This document shows, one piece after another, positions 7,539 to 13,487 of a stretch of DNA of 14,059 nucleotides. The translations under genes and the position numbers were made by a program. This DNA is from Verrucomicrobiota bacterium. Lineage in GTDB: Bacteria; Verrucomicrobiota; Verrucomicrobiae; Chthoniobacterales; UBA10450. The stretch is from NCBI GenBank assembly GCA_005887855.1, contig VBQB01000011.1, positions 1 to 14,059 of the forward strand, written 5' to 3'. A model generated the notes under the pieces. The model worked only from the letters and a program-made list of their open reading frames with translations. It did not search any database and was not told the DNA's origin. The first letter of the stretch is position 1. Every line of letters begins with the position of its first letter.

Positions 7539-7560
7539 GCCGCAGTCACCAGACGGCGGC
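7539..7560. repeat. Short palindrome between two minus-strand genes
   Basis: GCCGCAGTC (7539-7547) and GACGGCGGC (7552-7560) are inverted copies with one mismatch and an ACCA loop. The sequence resembles a worn version of the GGCGGTC-ACA-GACCGCC palindrome at 257-273. Confidence 0.5.
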
Positions 7561-7575
7561 CACAACAGAAATGGG

Positions 7576-9399
7576 TTATGCTTTCTTCTGTTGAATGTAA
7601 TCGTTCACTTGTTCTTCGAGAATTTCGAGCGGTAGCGCGCCATTTTTTAGAACGACGTCATGGAACTCACGGTGATCAAACTTTTTGCCTAGTTCCTTCT
7701 CTGCTCTCGCGCGCAATTCCAGAATCTTTAGCATTCCAACTTTGTAAGCGCATGCCTGGCCCGGCATGACGATGTATCGCTCGATTTCCGATCTCACTTC
7801 CTTATCGCCCATACCAGTCTTATCGCGCATGTACGTGATGGCCTGCTCGCGCGTCCAACGTTTCGCATGAATGCCAGTGTCGACGACCAATCGCACCGCC
7901 CGGAAAAGTTCATCGCGCAGGCGGCCTAGGTCGCCAAACGGGTCGTGGTCATACCAGCCGACATGCTTCGCCAGCCATTCGCAGTAAAGCGCCCAGCCTT
8001 CGGCGTAGGCGGTAAACGGAATGATCTTTCGAAATTGCGGGAGGCCTTTGAGTTCCTGTGCCGTGGAAATTTGCCAATGATGCCCCGGCACGCCTTCGTG
8101 ATACGCCAGAGTCGGCATACTCCACTTAGGCACCTCGTTCATGTCGCGCAGGTTCGCGAAAAAAATTCCGGGCCGCGTGCCATCCATCGCAGCAATCTCG
8201 TAATAGGCGCCCGGCGCGGTTGCTTCCTTAAACTCCGGTACGCGTCGCACTTCGATCTTCGCGTGCGGATTGGTCAGAAATAATTGCTTCGACGATCGCT
8301 CCATCGCCTCGTTGATCAGTTGTGTGTACCCGGCCAGCGCATCAGCGCGACCTTTGTCGTCGTTGGGAAAAAGAAAACGTGAATCTTTTCCGAGTTTGTC
8401 CATCGAAGCCCCTATCGGCTGGCCCGCGAATCCGGTTGCATCGAGAAGCGCGCGCATCTCGCCTTCGATCCGTGCTACTTCATGCAGACCTAGCTCGTGC
8501 ACTTCCTCCGGCTTGAGCGTGGTCGTTGTGTTCTCGCGGAGGAGATAGGCGTAATAAGCGTCGCCAGCGGGCAATTTCCAAACGCCGTCATCAGTCGTCG
8601 TTTTAGGCAAGATTTCCCGGAAATAATCGATCAACTTTTGATAGGCCGGGTAGATCTTTCCCGTCACAGCCGTTTCCACACGTCCTTGAAAATCGGCGCG
8701 CTCCTGCTCGGTCAACTTGTCGATCTTCGCTGCGCGGGTCTTGAATGACGTCGCGAGAATATTTTCCGAAGCAGGCTTGCCGATAAAATCGGTCATTTCC
8801 TTGAGCACTTCCTCGACAACGAAACGTGGCGGCAGGATTTGCTTTTCCTCGCGCACTTTGAGGTTCTCGAGCAGCTGGTCGAATTTTTTCGGCAAAGCAT
8901 CCAGGCGCATCAGGTAATACTCGCAATCTTTGCGGCTCAGCAGCCGATGCGTGTTTGCCATGAAAGAAGGGAATTGGTTCTGGACCCCGAAGAGTTGGTT
9001 CACCGGATAATTGTGCCATTGCCATTTTTCACCCTCGACTTGACGCTCGACGAACCATTCGAGCACATGGGTGGAAAGACGCTGCGAAGGCGATTGCCTA
9101 TTCAGCGGATACTGGCGCAATTGCGTCAGATCGCGCCGCCACCTGTCGAATTCATGCTGTTGATGCGCCGGCGATTCGTCATCTAGTTTCCCATTGTGAT
9201 TAGTAACACCGAACTGCTCGACCAACCCAAGCATGGAGAGTAACTCCGGGTGATCGAACAAAACTTCGGCGAAGACCTTGTCGTAGAATAAATTCAGACT
9301 CCACGGACGAAACCAAATCAGATTGATAAGGAAGACGGCGATCACGATCGCGAGAACCGCGATAATCGCGCCAAGCCATTTCAACACACGCTTGAACAT
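7576..9399 (-). CDS. DUF885 family metallopeptidase-like protein
   Basis: The 607-residue protein belongs to DUF885 (PF05960). After MFKRVLKW it has one long hydrophobic segment (about residues 9-30), so it is membrane-anchored or carries an uncleaved signal. The zinc-site pattern is HEGVPGHHWQ (from His434, an HExxxGH form) with a downstream Glu in AYAEGWALYCEW (Glu467). The C-terminal block YIVMPGQACAYKVGMLKILE is also characteristic of the family. The motif layout implies a zinc hydrolase, probably a peptidase; the substrate is unproven. I chose ATG 9399, which puts the basic residues directly before the membrane segment; an in-frame TTG at 9435 would add 12 residues. It is first in a minus-strand run with the hypothetical and methyltransferase genes, and divergent from the gene at 9512. 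Confidence 0.9.
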   Translation of the reverse strand: MFKRVLKWLGAIIAVLAIVIAVFLINLIWFRPWSLNLFYDKVFAEVLFDHPELLSMLGLVEQFGVTNHNGKLDDESPAHQQHEFDRWRRDLTQLRQYPLNRQSPSQRLSTHVLEWFVERQVEGEKWQWHNYPVNQLFGVQNQFPSFMANTHRLLSRKDCEYYLMRLDALPKKFDQLLENLKVREEKQILPPRFVVEEVLKEMTDFIGKPASENILATSFKTRAAKIDKLTEQERADFQGRVETAVTGKIYPAYQKLIDYFREILPKTTTDDGVWKLPAGDAYYAYLLRENTTTTLKPEEVHELGLHEVARIEGEMRALLDATGFAGQPIGASMDKLGKDSRFLFPNDDKGRADALAGYTQLINEAMERSSKQLFLTNPHAKIEVRRVPEFKEATAPGAYYEIAAMDGTRPGIFFANLRDMNEVPKWSMPTLAYHEGVPGHHWQISTAQELKGLPQFRKIIPFTAYAEGWALYCEWLAKHVGWYDHDPFGDLGRLRDELFRAVRLVVDTGIHAKRWTREQAITYMRDKTGMGDKEVRSEIERYIVMPGQACAYKVGMLKILELRARAEKELGKKFDHREFHDVVLKNGALPLEILEEQVNDYIQQKKA

Positions 9400-9511
9400 G
9401 TATCCACATGAGCCGGTAAACTGCAGGCCGGTCAATCAAAACTTTGCGCGAGTAATTTTCGAATAGAGCCAGCACTCGCGCCGCGCTGAATCCTGGCTAT
9501 AACCCAATGTA

Positions 9512-10082
9512 ATGAGTGACTCGGCAGAGCATGTCGATAAACCAGAGCCGCGTTGGCAGGCGCTCCTTGCGTTTCTAGCGGTGGGCGCAATTTATCTCGC
9601 GCTGCCACGCAATCTCATTATCGGCCCGATCTGGTTCTTGCCGACTTTGATTGTCGTTTTGCTCGTGCCAACGGTGGTGAGCCATCGCGTCGGAAAACGC
9701 TCCCTCAATCGCGCGCTCGGCATCATTATCGCGCTCAGGCGGGCTACTCTGGCTGACGAATGTGATCGTCTTCGCGCTCTGGTATTGGCGGCTCGACGGC
9801 GGCGGGCCCACCTTGCGCCACGAGCAAAAAAAATTCGGAAGCACCAGCTTTCTCTTCCCGCAGATGCAGATCCCGCATGACGAGCGTGGCCAATTTGCAT
9901 GTGTGCGCTGGCGGCCGCGGTTCATCGATTATTTGTTCGTCGCCTTCACGCAGAGTTCTACATTTGGCCCGACCGACGCGCCGCTGCTGGCGCGCTGGGC
10001 GAAGGTTCTCGCGATGATTCAGATCTTTATCTCGCTCAGTATCGTCGTGCTGCTGATCTCGCGCGCAATTGGCGTCCTGTAA
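9512..10082 (+). pseudogene. Conserved four-helix membrane protein, frameshifted
   Basis: Two overlapping frames together make one membrane protein of about 190 residues. The first (from ATG 9512) gives MSDSAEHVDKPEPRWQALLA and continues to LNRALGIIIAL, then turns into an Arg-rich tail ending at 9880. The second resumes with GLLWLTNVIVFALWYWRLDG from 9741 and ends at 10082 with WAKVLAMIQIFISLSIVVLL and ISRAIGVL. One base too many (or two missing) between 9731 and 9741 explains the break. The joined product has about four helices and a DYLFVAFTQSSTFGPTD stretch that I recall from an unnamed family of bacterial membrane proteins. TATAAC at 9498-9503 could be a -10 element with a nearly leaderless start. 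It may be a real pseudogene or an intact gene with a sequence error. Confidence 0.7.
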
Positions 10083-10099
10083 CTGGTCCGCCAAGGGCG

Positions 10100-10249
10100 C
10101 TATCTGCCGATAAGAATCAAAATGCCGGCCGCGAGCGCCAACACTCCCGTCACTAGCATAGGGATGGCGATGTGAACGAGCGCCGTGATTCCGACGAGAA
10201 TGAGATAGATCGCAAGTAAGAGCATTCCCAGGTTTTTGGTGATAATCAT
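10100..10249 (-). CDS. Small two-helix membrane protein
   Basis: The 49-residue product MIITKNLGMLLLAIYLILVG, continuing through ITALVHIAIP to AAGILILIGR, consists almost entirely of two hydrophobic segments joined by a short turn. Similar tiny two-helix proteins are common in Verrucomicrobia and have no known role. I chose ATG 10247-10249 because AGGAAAG lies seven bases upstream (a good Shine-Dalgarno for this window) and because the peptide changes there from mixed to membrane-like. The same frame stays open upstream to 10558, but that part is treated separately. The gene is convergent with the frameshifted membrane protein, 17 bases away. Confidence 0.65.
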   Translation of the reverse strand: MIITKNLGMLLLAIYLILVGITALVHIAIPMLVTGVLALAAGILILIGR

Positions 10250-10514
10250 GAGTCTTTCCTGAGGCAAACCCGTTGCCTTTGCACGCTTAAAAAAGCCCAA
10301 GCAGAGGGCGATTTCATCAACGATTCCGTCCATAGGCCGGAAGGCTTTAAGCGAATTGCAGCACTCATCTGCCCAAGCAATCTGGCCTTGTGGTGTGGTC
10401 ACCGCTGCAGACTTGTTGGAAATGTTTAGGGTTGCCGCTGCGGGAAGCCCTGCGTAAAGGATGAAACCATGCATTCCTTTTACCGGAATCGTTCCCTCGA
10501 TAAAAGCCGAAATA

Positions 10515-10533
10515 GACGAAACAAAGTTTCGTC
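10515..10533. repeat. Perfect hairpin next to the array boundary
   Basis: GACGAAAC (10515-10522) and GTTTCGTC (10526-10533) are perfect inverted copies with an AAA loop, ending eight bases before the GTTAGGT core. It could be part of an attI-like recombination site, an operator, or chance. Confidence 0.45.
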
Positions 10534-10541
10534 GAATTGTA

Positions 10542-10548
10542 GTTAGGT
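10542..10548 (+). other. Core recombination site (GTTRRRY) at the left end of the cassette array
   Basis: GTTAGGT fits the GTTRRRY core at which integron integrases cut after the first G. It lies two bases before the ATG of the first cassette gene, the position expected for a cassette boundary. No attC partner precedes it, so it is either an attI-like site or a secondary insertion site. The seven-base match alone is weak; the downstream array supports it. Confidence 0.5.
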
Positions 10549-10550
10549 CG

Positions 10551-11342
10551 ATGTCCATTCCAGCACAGGAGCTCCCCCAAACGCACTCGGAGGTCGTTGC
10601 GATGGCGCTCCTATCGGAGCTTCAACCAGCGGTCGCCGTGGCCTTGGATTCCCTCGGCGGCAAGATGACAAAAGGTGTCGAGGATCTTTACTACCTTTAC
10701 GCATCGCGCCACATCAACACCGCTGTTGATGCTTTCATTCTTTTGCGTCGTGAGCACCGCATCGATGGTGCGCGCCTATTAGTTCGCCCCGCACTCGAGA
10801 CTATGCTACGCCTCCAAGCGGTTCGCGTTAAAACATACCTGCTTTATCGAGTGCTTCTTCGCGAAGCCCTTGAAGCCGACAAATGGTTCGGCGGCGTAGC
10901 AAGACGTCACGGCGTCGCCTACACACGCGTTTGCGACCGCGACGAGTGGCAAGCCTTTAAAGATCGCTGTGTTGCCCAGTTTGGCGCCGACAAGTTGGAG
11001 GATGTTCCACTTGATTCTTATGGCGCCGCCGCCGCGATTGGACTTGAAGCGTACTACGACAGCCATTACCGCGGTTATTGCCAATACACGCACGGGGCGC
11101 TCGAAGCTGTTAGCGGTAGCTTGGACGAATTAACTGATCCCGAAGATACTCGTGTGATGCTGCATAGTGCTATGATCGCGCTAGAGGCGCTGGTTGATAT
11201 GGGCGCGGAGTGTCCGGGGATAGCATCCTTTCGTGAGCGCTTTGGCGAAGTGATCACTCAGAAACCAGACAAGTTATTTAGACGGAAGCCGACAAATGAG
11301 ATTCCATTCTCGGGAGCCCCGCCCGCTGATGAACAGACCTAA
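10551..11342 (+). CDS. Cassette 1: DUF5677-like protein of unknown function
   Basis: The 263-residue, soluble and mainly helical protein contains ASRHINTAVDAFILLRREHR followed by IDGARLLVRPALETMLRLQA (residues 51-90). The pattern of a helix with ARxLxRPxLE resembles the DUF5677 group, as does a later YCQYTHGALEAVSGSLDEL with a His in a helix. The match is from memory and moderate. DUF5677-type proteins have no proven function; some kinship with abortive-infection-type helical proteins has been proposed, but nothing here proves a defence role. There are no membrane segments and no signal peptide. ATG 10551 was chosen since it lies two bases after the GTTAGGT core; the frame is open upstream to 10461. 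The TAA stop (10340 bases into the right half, at 11340-11342) is inside the attC core ACCTAAC. Confidence 0.75.
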   Translation: MSIPAQELPQTHSEVVAMALLSELQPAVAVALDSLGGKMTKGVEDLYYLYASRHINTAVDAFILLRREHRIDGARLLVRPALETMLRLQAVRVKTYLLYRVLLREALEADKWFGGVARRHGVAYTRVCDRDEWQAFKDRCVAQFGADKLEDVPLDSYGAAAAIGLEAYYDSHYRGYCQYTHGALEAVSGSLDELTDPEDTRVMLHSAMIALEALVDMGAECPGIASFRERFGEVITQKPDKLFRRKPTNEIPFSGAPPADEQT

Positions 11343-11460
11343 CCAGGCGATGCAGCGAACCGCGCCCCGCTCTGATGCGTAGCTTTCTTCCAGTTACTTC
11401 ATCCAGCTTGCAGCCACGCGCGCTCTCGGGTGCGGTCGCTGATCTTGTGTCTCGTTAGAT
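11337..11460 (+). other. attC site of cassette 1
   Basis: The site runs from R'' ACCTAAC (11337-11343) to R' GTTAGAT (11454-11460), 124 bases. Inner arms pair: CAGCG (11353-11357) with CGCTG (11437-11441) and ACCGC (11359-11363) with GCGGT (11432-11436), leaving one unpaired A at 11358. An extrahelical base in L'' is the feature by which integrases choose the strand of attC. The outer parts, GCGATGCAGCGAACCGCG and GCGGTCGCTGATCTTGTG, recur in attC sites 2 and 4. Confidence 0.93.
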
Positions 11461-11491
11461 GTCGACGAAGTTCAGTGTCATGAATACGTAA
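11459..11491 (+). CDS. Possible 10-codon leader frame overlapping the cassette boundary
   Basis: An ATG made by the last two bases of the attC core and the next base (GTTAGATG) starts MSTKFSVMNT and stops with TAA at 11489-11491. This is six bases before the strong ribosome site of the NTF2-like gene. Short frames beside integron recombination sites (such as ORF-11 in attI1) are known to help translation of the following cassette gene. Here it is only a sequence observation; it has no Shine-Dalgarno of its own. Confidence 0.2.
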   Translation: MSTKFSVMNT

Positions 11492-11510
11492 ACGCTAAAG
11501 GAGGCCGCTA

Positions 11511-11906
11511 ATGGAAGAGCAGAACATTCGGATGGCCATTGATCGGCATTGGGCAGCGTCTGCTGCGGGTGATCAAGTTGCCGAACATGAAATCTACCAC
11601 GATGACATCGTGTGCGAGTATCCACAATCAGGCGAGGTAATTCGCGGTCGGAGTAACCTGCAGGCGCTTCGTAGTCATCATCCTGGCAGGCCATCGGGGT
11701 TTTCGGTCCGCCGGATCGTGGGAAAGGGCAATCTCTGGATCACTGAGTACGTGATTGTCTACGAAGGCAAGCGCGTCTACACCGTGAGTATTATGGAGTT
11801 TCGGGATGGAAAAGTGTCGCATGAAAGCCAATACTTTGCCGACCCATTCAAGGCCCCTGCTTGGCGCGCGCAGTGGGTCGAAACGGTGGCGGTCGACAAC
11901 ATCTAA
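11511..11906 (+). CDS. Cassette 2: NTF2/SnoaL-like protein
   Basis: The 131-residue protein has the size and pattern of the SnoaL-like/NTF2-like superfamily. A first helix (NIRMAIDRHWAASAAGD) is followed by YHDDIVCEYPQSGEVIRGRS, then strands including FSVRRIVGKGNLWITEYVIV, and the ending IMEFRDGKVSHESQYFADPF, which is very typical of the family. Members are cone-shaped proteins that bind or convert small hydrophobic molecules; the ligand cannot be told. NTF2-like folds have been found before in environmental gene cassettes (Bal32a). ATG 11511 has an excellent Shine-Dalgarno (AAAGGAGG at 11497-11504), much stronger than those of the genes left of the array. The TAA stop is inside the attC core ATCTAAC. 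Confidence 0.87.
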   Translation: MEEQNIRMAIDRHWAASAAGDQVAEHEIYHDDIVCEYPQSGEVIRGRSNLQALRSHHPGRPSGFSVRRIVGKGNLWITEYVIVYEGKRVYTVSIMEFRDGKVSHESQYFADPFKAPAWRAQWVETVAVDNI

Positions 11907-12009
11907 CCATGCGATGCAGCGAACCGCGACTTCTCCTTACGCTTAGCCTTACCTATTTCATGAAGTCACTTCTAACTCGCGCGGTCGCTGATCTTGTGTT
12001 TCGTTAGAC
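11901..12009 (+). other. attC site of cassette 2
   Basis: The site runs from R'' ATCTAAC (11901-11907) to R' GTTAGAC (12003-12009), 109 bases. CAGCG (11917-11921) pairs with CGCTG (11986-11990) and ACCGCG (11923-11928) with CGCGGT (11980-11985), leaving the A at 11922 unpaired. The outer arms equal those of attC sites 1 and 4, but the central part is different and shorter. Confidence 0.93.
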
Positions 12010-12023
12010 GTATTCATTCGCGC

Positions 12024-12299
12024 ATGAAATCAGACGAGCCTGAACAAGCCGATTTCGTGTTGCTCGGGAGCTATCCGCCCAGGGAAGCCGGGAAGTTGTT
12101 GGAGCGATTTCACCAAGCGGGAATTGCCTTTCGCACTCAACCCAGACGTCCTCCTCCCGAGCCTGGGCCGACGGTTGTCATCGATATCAGTGTGGACTCA
12201 ACGCGAGCTAGCGAAGTCGTTCAGATTCACCGCGATCTTTTTGGCGATGGACTGCCGAATTATCACTCATCTTTCTTTCGTGAGCACCGCAACGTCTAA
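12024..12299 (+). CDS. Cassette 3: small protein of unknown function
   Basis: I cannot assign a family. The 91-residue soluble protein starts MKSDEPEQADFVLLGSYPPR. An N-terminal strand-helix unit (FVLLGSYPPREAGKLLERFH, then AGIAFR) is followed by a Pro-rich linker (PRRPPPEPGP), a second strand (TVVIDISVD) and a helix (EVVQIHRDLFG). This strand-helix-strand plan resembles small ferredoxin-fold or DUF2007-like proteins, but the likeness is loose. ATG 12024 lies 15 bases after the preceding core site; an in-frame TTG at 11994 starts inside attC2 and is unlikely. No Shine-Dalgarno is visible. The TAA stop lies inside the attC core GTCTAAC. Confidence 0.7.
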   Translation: MKSDEPEQADFVLLGSYPPREAGKLLERFHQAGIAFRTQPRRPPPEPGPTVVIDISVDSTRASEVVQIHRDLFGDGLPNYHSSFFREHRNV

Positions 12300-12418
12300 C
12301 CAATCGCTGGAGTCAACCGCTGGCCGTTGTGAAGTCCACGTTTTGATCTTATGAAACAGGTCTCGATGTTTGCCATGCTCGCCGCCGCCAGCGGTGGCTC
12401 ACCTCCGTCTCGTTAGGC
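12294..12418 (+). other. attC site of cassette 3 (divergent type)
   Basis: The site runs from R'' GTCTAAC (12294-12300) to R' GTTAGGC (12412-12418), 125 bases. ACCGCTGGC (12316-12324) pairs perfectly with GCCAGCGGT (12387-12395), and AGTC (12311-12314) pairs with GGCT (12396-12399) with one wobble. The A at 12315 is left unpaired. Its sequence outside the cores differs clearly from the other three sites, so this cassette probably came from a different source. Confidence 0.9.
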
Positions 12419-12486
12419 CTAATGCGCAGCCACTTCACGCCAAAGTTTCGACCAGCTACACCAAAATCTGAAAAGGAAAATTGCAA

Positions 12487-13230
12487 ATGGCTACCAATTC
12501 GTTGACGGCACTTATTACGGGCGGAACCAGCGGGATTGGCCGAGCGGCAGCTAATAAACTGACCTCGCTTGGGATCCATGTCATAGTGGTGGGCCGCAAT
12601 GCGCAGCGTGGCGACAAGACGGTTGCAGAAATCCGCGCTGCAGGAGGCGAAGCGGATTTTATATCGTCTGACCTGCGAGATGTGTCGCGCGCGCGCGAAG
12701 TGGCCAGAAAAGCGATCGAGCTCGGAAACGGACATGTCGATATTCTGATTAACAACGCTGGGATCTACCCATTTGGGCCGACGCATGAAATGACCGAGGA
12801 ACTCTTTGAAAGCGTGTATTCGCTCAACGTCAAGGTGCCCTACTTCCTCGTTGCAGAACTTGCCCCCCTCATGGCCAAGAGAGGCAAAGGGGCAATCGTC
12901 AATCTCTCGACCATGGTCGCCGATTACGGCGCGCCGGGCATGAGCCTCTATGGCTCAAGCAAGGCCGCCATCAATCTGCTGACCAAAGCATGGGCGGCTG
13001 AACATGGCCCAAGCGGTGTCCGCGTTAATGCGGTGAGCCCCGGACCAACGCGTACGGAAGGCACCGAGGCAATGGGTGAGGCGCTACAGCAGCTCGCCGC
13101 TCAAGCTCCGGCGGGCCGTCCGGCGACGGCGGACGAAATTGCCGAGGCCATCGTGTTTTTAGCGACGGATCGTGCCAGTTTCATTCACGGCGTAACACTC
13201 GCAGTCGACGGGGGCCGCACTGCCGTTTGA
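12487..13230 (+). CDS. Cassette 4: short-chain dehydrogenase/reductase (SDR)
   Basis: The 247-residue protein is a classical SDR oxidoreductase. It has the nucleotide-binding loop TGGTSGIG (residues 11-18), NNAG (89-92), Asn114, the catalytic Ser141, and Tyr155 and Lys159 in YGSSK. SPGPTRTEG follows the active site and the ending VTLAVDGG is usual for the family. VVGRN after strand 2 favours NADP(H) because of the Arg. These enzymes reduce or oxidise ketones and alcohols; the substrate is unknown. ATG 12487 is preferred to an in-frame TTG six bases earlier; AAGGAA about ten bases upstream is a usable ribosome site. The leader after the core site is about 70 bases. Unlike the first three cassettes the stop (TGA, 13228-13230) lies 72 bases before its attC site. 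Confidence 0.93.
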   Translation: MATNSLTALITGGTSGIGRAAANKLTSLGIHVIVVGRNAQRGDKTVAEIRAAGGEADFISSDLRDVSRAREVARKAIELGNGHVDILINNAGIYPFGPTHEMTEELFESVYSLNVKVPYFLVAELAPLMAKRGKGAIVNLSTMVADYGAPGMSLYGSSKAAINLLTKAWAAEHGPSGVRVNAVSPGPTRTEGTEAMGEALQQLAAQAPAGRPATADEIAEAIVFLATDRASFIHGVTLAVDGGRTAV

Positions 13231-13302
13231 GTATTGTGGCCGACACATCTGATTCGATGTGACAGCTCTCGCGCAGTCACCGACCGGGACGCCCCCAAAA
13301 GG

Positions 13303-13426
13303 GCCTAACCAAGCGATGCAGCGAACCGCGCCCCGCTCTGATGGGTAGCTTTTGTGTAGTTAGTTCGTCCAGCTTGTCGCCACGCGCGCTCTCGGGCGCG
13401 GTCGCTGATCTTGTGTCTCGTTAGGC
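13303..13426 (+). other. attC site of cassette 4
   Basis: The site runs from R'' GCCTAAC (13303-13309) to R' GTTAGGC (13420-13426), 124 bases, and the two cores are perfect inverted copies. CAGCG (13319-13323) pairs with CGCTG (13403-13407) and ACCGCG (13325-13330) with CGCGGT (13397-13402), leaving the A at 13324 unpaired. It has the same length as attC1 and is nearly identical to it, including most of the central part. Confidence 0.93.
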
Positions 13427-13487
13427 GTCACTACGCGCATCCTGTGAACGCAGCCATTAGGTCCGAAAATCTCAAACACAGGAAAAC

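Larger units (their letters stand above)
10250..10550. other. Stretch without a supported gene, left of the cassette array
   Basis: No gene is supported here with confidence. A minus-strand frame is open throughout and reads IRRNFVSSISAFIEGTI near its upstream end. This loosely recalls the start of an unnamed protein family in which RRxF...xFAFIEG recurs, so it may be the remnant of a gene cut where the cassette array begins. The frame also overlaps the first cassette gene and runs into the small membrane protein gene, which argues against an intact gene. A perfect hairpin (10515-10533), a minor one (AGGCAA/TTGCCT at 10262-10278) and a GTTAGGT core site are present. No complete attC site can be found: no RYYYAAC partner lies at a suitable distance. 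Confidence 0.4.

Noticed and set aside
10519..10548. A direct match to the attI1 end of class 1 integrons
   Set aside because: Only about ten bases agree and they are separated from the core by extra sequence; there is no integrase or Pc promoter to support a class 1 integron.
10250..10558. A single 152-residue minus-strand protein covering 10100-10558
   Set aside because: The membrane part has its own ATG and Shine-Dalgarno at 10249, and the upstream part overlaps cassette 1; it is better treated as a separate doubtful remnant.
12124..12354. A 76-codon + strand frame overlapping cassette 3 and attC3
   Set aside because: It overlaps the better frame and runs through the folded attC site.
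11337..13426. The repeated blocks GCGATGCAGCGAACCGCG and GCGGTCGCTGATCTTGTG as CRISPR repeats or terminators
   Set aside because: Their spacing is irregular and gene-sized, they are inverted partners within each site, and they are bounded by integron core motifs; attC is the better explanation.
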